Assembly (NCBI RefSeq): GCF_002174305.1
Contig: NZ_MIJB01000010.1
Coordinates: 62,001-126,000, forward strand
Direction: 5' to 3'
DNA: 64,000 nucleotides
DNA from: Aeromicrobium sp. PE09-221
Lineage (GTDB): Bacteria; Actinomycetota; Actinomycetes; Propionibacteriales; Nocardioidaceae
Under the pieces are notes generated by a model that saw nothing but the letters and a program-made list of their open reading frames with translations, ran no database searches and was not told where the DNA came from. A program made the translations under genes and the position numbers. This document shows, piece by piece, positions 60,033 through 64,000 of the stretch; within the stretch, counting starts at the first letter, position 1; every line of letters begins with the position of its first letter.

Positions 60033-60938
60033 TCAGGTGTTGGTGAACATCCGCAGCAGGGCTGGGGTGACGAGCAGGGCCATGAAGATGACGCCGAGCA
60101 GGGAGCCGGGGATGGTCATCCGTTCGCCGATGGCGTTGGCTTCGGCGATCTCGTCGCCGAGCATGGCGGTGCGCATGGCCGCGGATCGGGCGCGCAGGTT
60201 CGTGTAGACGGAGGCTCCTTCTTCGCCGGACAGGCGCATGATGTCGGCGAAGTCGTCCAGTTCGGGGAGCCCGAGTTCGTCGGCCAGCGCATGGAGGGCG
60301 TCCCACGGGGGCTGGCCGGACCACCGCGATCGGGTCAGTTCCTCGCTGAGGCGGCGGAACACCCACGAGTCGCCGACGTTCGCGGCCGCTTCCATGGCTT
60401 GGCGCACGCCGGCGCCGTTGTTGCGCTCGAGGGCGACCAGGTCGATGTAGGCGCCCAGCGCGCGGGAGAATTCGATGCGGGCCTTGCGGGCGTCGTCGAC
60501 GGCGTTGTAGTTCGGCAGGAAGAACATCACGCCCGCCAGGGCCAAGGATCCGAGCGCGGGGATCACGAACGGCAGGCCGAGCCCGAGCAGGTCGAACAGG
60601 AACGCCAGCAGCGGTGCGATGAGCAGGCCGAGGCCGGCGAAGGCGAGCTTGTCGCCGTAGAACCGGGCGACCGGGATCCGCAGCAACGCGAGCTCACGGG
60701 TCGGTGTCCTGACCCACAGCACCGGGGGGAGATGTTTGATCGCCCACACGCCGATGCGTTCCTTGCCGCGAGGTGCTCCACCGGCTTCGTCGCCGACGCT
60801 GATCCGTCGTTGCGGTGAGAGCCGGTTGAGCGCGTCGACCAGATCGGGTTCGGCCGGCAGCAACCGCACGGCAAGCAGCATGAGTCCGAGGCTGATCAGT
60901 ACGCCGGCGGTGAGCATCATCTGCAGTCCGGTGGTCAT
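60033..60938 (-). CDS. tadC: TadC-like type II secretion F protein
   Basis: 301 residues. Inner-membrane platform protein (GspF domain) with N-terminal and C-terminal membrane segments (MMLTAGVLISLGLMLLAV, LAFAGLGLLIAPLLAFLFDLLGLGLPFV, SLLGVIFMALLVTPALLRMF) and the cytoplasmic SRALGAYIDLVALERNNGAGVRQAMEAAA and GEEGASVYTNLRARSAAMR regions. ATG 60938 overlaps tadB (ATGA); the longer frame to 61589 runs through tadB and is rejected. Confidence 0.85.
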   Translation of the reverse strand: MTTGLQMMLTAGVLISLGLMLLAVRLLPAEPDLVDALNRLSPQRRISVGDEAGGAPRGKERIGVWAIKHLPPVLWVRTPTRELALLRIPVARFYGDKLAFAGLGLLIAPLLAFLFDLLGLGLPFVIPALGSLALAGVMFFLPNYNAVDDARKARIEFSRALGAYIDLVALERNNGAGVRQAMEAAANVGDSWVFRRLSEELTRSRWSGQPPWDALHALADELGLPELDDFADIMRLSGEEGASVYTNLRARSAAMRTAMLGDEIAEANAIGERMTIPGSLLGVIFMALLVTPALLRMFTNT

Positions 60939-61783
60939 GGCGCAACCCTGTCGGAGGTGGCCAGGAAGCGGGGCATCGGGCGGCCGATCGCCATGCGTTT
61001 CATCCACACGAGGGTGGCGACGTAGGCGGCGAGCAGCAGGACAAGGATGACCTGCCCGAGGGGCGAGCGGTACGGCTCGACGTACGTGCCCGAGATCGCC
61101 AGGACGACCAGCACGCCGACGCTGATCAGGGTGACCCAGCGGGCGGTGGCGCGGGGTTTGGCGCGGTCGGCTTCGATCTGGCGGCGTGCCCGCACGTCGG
61201 CGGCGACGGACTCGGCGAGTCCTTCCAGCACGCTGGCCAGTCCGGCGCCGCGGCGTTGCGCCCCCAGGATGAGGTTCGCTGCGACGAGGTCGCCGGTGGC
61301 GTCGTCGAGCTCGTCGGCGAACGCCCGCAGGGCGTCCTCGGTCTTCCACCGGGCCCGCAGCCGCGACACCAGACGGGTGACCTCCGGGTTGATCGCCGCC
61401 GGGGTCGAACGCAGTGACGTGACGAGTGCTTGTTCGAGTCCGACTCCCACGGTGAGCACGCCGGCGAGTGTGCGGGTCCATTCCTCCATCGCTTCGAGCC
61501 GCACGATCCGCTGTTGCGCCGAAGACGACGAGAGCAGGACCGGCAGACCGACGAACGCGACCGGCGTCGCCACCAGCGCCAGCACCCACCCGGTGATCGC
61601 GAACGCCAGAACTCCGGCGGCAAAGCCAGCGAGCAGCAGTCGCAGCGTCCGCTTGGACAGCCGCGGGGCCCGATGCGGGCGTGGCGGGCGGTCAACGCGC
61701 TCGCTCGGTCGTAATCCGATGAACAGGCCGATCACGCCGGCGACGACAAGGGCGCCGGCGAGGGCGGGGATGAGCACGATCAT
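60935..61783 (-). CDS. tadB: TadB-like type II secretion F protein
   Basis: 282 residues, GspF-type platform protein paired with TadC. Membrane segments at both ends (IPALAGALVVAGVIGLFIGL; TLISVGVLVVLAISGTYVEPYRSPLGQVILVLLLAAYVATLVW) flank EEWTRTLAGVLTVGVGLEQALVTSLRSTP and GAQRRGAGLASVLEGLAESVAADVRARRQIEADRAKPRATARW. Coupled to tadA and tadC by ATGA overlaps. Confidence 0.87.
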   Translation of the reverse strand: MIVLIPALAGALVVAGVIGLFIGLRPSERVDRPPRPHRAPRLSKRTLRLLLAGFAAGVLAFAITGWVLALVATPVAFVGLPVLLSSSSAQQRIVRLEAMEEWTRTLAGVLTVGVGLEQALVTSLRSTPAAINPEVTRLVSRLRARWKTEDALRAFADELDDATGDLVAANLILGAQRRGAGLASVLEGLAESVAADVRARRQIEADRAKPRATARWVTLISVGVLVVLAISGTYVEPYRSPLGQVILVLLLAAYVATLVWMKRMAIGRPMPRFLATSDRVAP

Positions 61784-63258
61784 GACCGCACCTCCTGCTG
61801 CGTCAAGTAGGTCGCGAGATCGAACCCGTGGGCAGCCAGCGCCCGATACCGGTCGGGCAGGACAGATGGGACGGCGACACCGTCCGGGCCGGGGGCGAAG
61901 ACGTGGGTGGCGGCGTAGCCGGTTTCGCGCTCACCCGGGTCGACGGCGATGATCTCGGCCACCCGGCGGTGTCGCTTCGAGGTGCCGGCGACGGTTTCGG
62001 TCGTCATGTCCAGATGGACGACGAGGTCGATGGTGGCAGCGAGTTTGCTGGTGGCCAGGTCGTGGGTGACGTGTGAGCCCGCCTCCATCGCGCAGGTGAC
62101 GAGCTTGCGCAGCGCAGCAATGGCGTCGGAGGCGTGGGTGGTGGAGATCGAGCCAGTGCCGGACTCCATCGCCTTGATCATGGCCCAGATCTCCCGGCCG
62201 CGGACCTCGCCGACGATCTGGCGCTGCAGGTTGAACCGGAACGAATCCACCAAGGCCTCGTCGAGGGTGAACTCGCCGGCCTGGCGTCCGTCCAAGCCCC
62301 GTTCGCCGGACCCGGGGCGCGCCTCCCACGGGTGCACGATGCGGTGCCGGTCGGGAAGTTCGTGCAGGTGCAACTCGTACTCGGTCTCGAAGGTGCCGAT
62401 AGCCTCCAGCGGGTCGATCTCGGCGCACAGTGCGCGGACCAGAGTGGTCTTGCCGGCGCCCTGGCTACCGGACACGACGATGCTCTTGCGTGCACGGACC
62501 GCCGCGCGCAGAAACGACGCCGCAACCGGCGTAAGCATGTCCCGGCCGACGAGGTCCTCCAAAGTGACCTGCATCAGCCGGTGCCGGCGGATCACCACCG
62601 AGGGTCGAGGTGTCACCCACGCCGCCGCGGCGAGTCGTGAACCGCCGTCGAGGCGCAGGTGCAAGCGCGGTTGAGCCTCGGAGAACCCGCGCGCGTTGAC
62701 CTCGCTGCGAGACGCGAGGAAAACGAGGAAATCGATCAGCTCCTCATCGGAGTCCGCCACGGCTGGCCCCTCGAGGAGACTGCCATCGGTGAGTTCGAGC
62801 AGGACGCGGTCATGGCCGGTGATGATGATGTTCTCGACCCGGTCGTCGTCGACCAGCGGCTGCAGCCGACCAAGCCGAAACAGCGAGTCGAACACCGCGC
62901 GGGCAGTCGCGTCCTGCTCAATCGGGGTCATCGTCGCTGCGCCGTCGTTGACCCGTTCAGCCAGGGTCGATTCGACCAGGTCCAGCACGATCGCCCGGCC
63001 GAGTTCCTGCTGCGCTGTCTGGGACAGCCGGCCGCGGTCGGACGCCACGGCCTGGCTGAGACGATCGGATGCCTGGGCCCGCAACGTCGCGACCAGCGGC
63101 CACTCGACGGTGACGGCGCTCGCCGCGTCAGAAGTGTGCAGCGCCAGCGTCTGGTGGCCGTTACGCTCGGGCGGCACACTCAGCAGGGGCAATGGAGTGG
63201 CGAACAGCGGCAACTCGAGAAGGTCTGCGGCCAGACCGTCGGTGGGCTCGGTGGTCAT
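61780..63258 (-). CDS. tadA: TadA/CpaF secretion ATPase
   Basis: 492 residues, hexameric ATPase driving pilus assembly. VENIIITGHDRVLLE and the N-terminal domain precede Walker A GSQGAGKTT (263-272); the Asp/His boxes LPDRHRIVHPWEARPG, Walker B region FRFNLQRQIVGEVRGREIWAMIKAMESGTGSISTTHASDA and ATIDLVVHLDM complete it. It overlaps tadZ and tadB genes by 4 bases. Slightly longer than average for CpaF because of an N-terminal extension. Confidence 0.92.
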   Translation of the reverse strand: MTTEPTDGLAADLLELPLFATPLPLLSVPPERNGHQTLALHTSDAASAVTVEWPLVATLRAQASDRLSQAVASDRGRLSQTAQQELGRAIVLDLVESTLAERVNDGAATMTPIEQDATARAVFDSLFRLGRLQPLVDDDRVENIIITGHDRVLLELTDGSLLEGPAVADSDEELIDFLVFLASRSEVNARGFSEAQPRLHLRLDGGSRLAAAAWVTPRPSVVIRRHRLMQVTLEDLVGRDMLTPVAASFLRAAVRARKSIVVSGSQGAGKTTLVRALCAEIDPLEAIGTFETEYELHLHELPDRHRIVHPWEARPGSGERGLDGRQAGEFTLDEALVDSFRFNLQRQIVGEVRGREIWAMIKAMESGTGSISTTHASDAIAALRKLVTCAMEAGSHVTHDLATSKLAATIDLVVHLDMTTETVAGTSKRHRRVAEIIAVDPGERETGYAATHVFAPGPDGVAVPSVLPDRYRALAAHGFDLATYLTQQEVRS

Positions 63259-64000
63259 CGCGCTACTCCTTCCACGAGGTCGAGACGCTGGGCCCGGATA
63301 GCCGCATGGACCGCGGCGACCGCTGCGTTCAAGCTGCGCACCAAGGGAGCAGAGTCGAACTTGGTCGATGGCGGCGCTCCACGGTGGAGGACCGCCGCGG
63401 ACTCCGGGTCGTCCGCGAGCGCTGCGAGAACCGGGAGCTTCACTGCCGCGGTGACCTCGCGGGCGCGGTAGGGATCGCCTTCACCGACGAGGAGCAGTTG
63501 CGGTTCGCGCCAGTGGACCAGCGACCGGGCGACGGAGTCGCCCCACGACCGGGTGGCCGACAGCGCGGGCAGTGACGTCCTGGTCACGATCAAGACGAGG
63601 TCGGCGTTGTCCAGCAGGGATGTGGGGGAGCCGGACAGTCCGAGCCGTCCGACGTCGATGATGACGTCCTGGCCTGTCGACTCGAGGTCACCCAAGACGA
63701 CCGACAGCGGTTCCCACAGGTCCCGCAACGCGGGGGCTTGGGTGTGAGATCTGGTGCCTGCGACAAACGAGACGGGCGTGTCATCAATTGGCTCGGCAAC
63801 TTCGGCGAGAGTCTCGGCAAGATCCGTGCCGGTGAGTGCCAACTCCACGACGCCCGAGCGGTATTCGCGGGTGCCACGGAAGTAGCCCGCCAGCAGGCCG
63901 GAACCACCGGTTGGATCGGCCTCCACCAGCAACACCGGGCGCGGCCAGCACAACGCCAGCCCCAAGCAGGTCGTCGTCACGCCGGGAGATCCCGACGCGG
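63255..64000 (-). CDS. TadZ/CpaE-like MinD-family ATPase, 5' end outside window
   Basis: About 248 residues visible, cut at the right edge. The P-loop at the edge reads GSPGVTTTCLGLAL, a MinD/CpaE deviant form, followed by LVEADPTGGSGLLAG, DVIIDVGRL and a LVLIVTRTSLPALSATRSW segment; the rest is the ParA/MinD fold. It should position the Tad apparatus at the cell pole. The frame continues beyond 64000 with no in-window start, so GTG 63980 is not taken as the start. Confidence 0.8.
   Translation of the reverse strand, partial: ASGSPGVTTTCLGLALCWPRPVLLVEADPTGGSGLLAGYFRGTREYRSGVVELALTGTDLAETLAEVAEPIDDTPVSFVAGTRSHTQAPALRDLWEPLSVVLGDLESTGQDVIIDVGRLGLSGSPTSLLDNADLVLIVTRTSLPALSATRSWGDSVARSLVHWREPQLLLVGEGDPYRAREVTAAVKLPVLAALADDPESAAVLHRGAPPSTKFDSAPLVRSLNAAVAAVHAAIRAQRLDLVEGVAR

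Larger units (their letters stand above)
26827..64000. mobile_element. Integrative conjugative element, left part
   Basis: The region from the tRNA-Leu 3' end to the window end has the parts of an actinobacterial ICE: tyrosine integrase and excisionase-like gene at the left end, SSB, VirD4-like coupling protein, VirB4-like ATPase, SCO6880-like and VirB6/TrbL-like membrane proteins, SLT-M23 hydrolase, ParB, prim-pol and an origin-like repeat region, a Tad pilus module and two cargo zones. No relaxase or mating-pore VirB8/9/10 set is clearly recognised. The right boundary is not reached. Confidence 0.85.

Noticed and set aside
26827-64000. CRISPR array or restriction-modification system in the element
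   Set aside because: No regularly spaced repeats and no methyltransferase or restriction-type motifs were seen.

Overview
The window is high-GC DNA from an actinomycete. Gene content and style (GPGG-type small membrane protein, many leaderless genes with a TAnnnT box 6-7 nt before the start codon, ATGA/GTGA/TGATG gene overlaps, CysNDH sulfate assimilation) point to Micrococcales; the genus cannot be fixed from sequence alone. It falls into two parts of different nature, joined at a tRNA-Leu(GAG) gene at 26741-26826.

Part A (1-26740) reads as chromosomal backbone. From the left: a sulfate-assimilation operon on the minus strand (siroheme synthase-like start, cysN, cysD, cysH); a small membrane protein; a YciO/Sua5-type protein; a MarR regulator translationally coupled to an MFS exporter, with a palindromic operator-like site; an M20 amidohydrolase; a universal stress protein; then a long nucleoside uptake and salvage operon (8524-18125: BMP lipoprotein, double-ABC ATPase, two permeases, cytidine deaminase, cytochrome P450, pyrimidine-nucleoside phosphorylase, MaoC-like hotdog protein, adenosine deaminase). 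After a small P-loop kinase and an OafA-type acyltransferase come deoC and two secreted enzymes, a 5'-nucleotidase and an ExeM/NucH-like nuclease. Together 8.5-26.6 kb encodes a nearly complete route from extracellular nucleic acid to imported nucleosides and on to deoxyribose-phosphate breakdown. Two very short ORFs (28 and 16 codons) bridge genes of the operon by stop/start overlap.

Part B (about 26827 to beyond 64000) is an integrative conjugative element whose left end lies at the tRNA-Leu 3' end. It has a tyrosine integrase and excisionase-like protein, a left cargo zone (28.5-32.6 kb) with an interrupted two-TM protein gene and two genes with HEPN or HEPN-like features, then a conjugation/replication block on the minus strand (SSB, VirD4-like coupling protein, ArdC-like protein, VirB4-like ATPase, SCO6880-like protein, VirB6/TrbL-like channel, DUF6112-type proteins, SLT-M23 cell-wall hydrolase, ParB, prim-pol). 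An origin-like region with GCGAAC-type repeats (49857-49984) lies upstream of the prim-pol gene. A second cargo zone (50.3-55.4 kb) holds an unrecognised 1180-residue protein and, convergent to it, an ApeA-like protein. The rest is a Tad-type pilus module (TadZ, TadA, TadB, TadC, prepilin, TadE/G-like proteins) ending in a LysM-BTAD fusion. The right end of the element is outside the window.

The strongest leads are the integrated extracellular-DNA scavenging locus with its embedded atypical P450, the mini-ORF linkers, and the cargo of the element, where a canonical RNxxxH HEPN protein, two further HEPN-like proteins and a giant helical protein are candidates for defence functions. No rRNA genes, CRISPR arrays or intact insertion sequences were seen.
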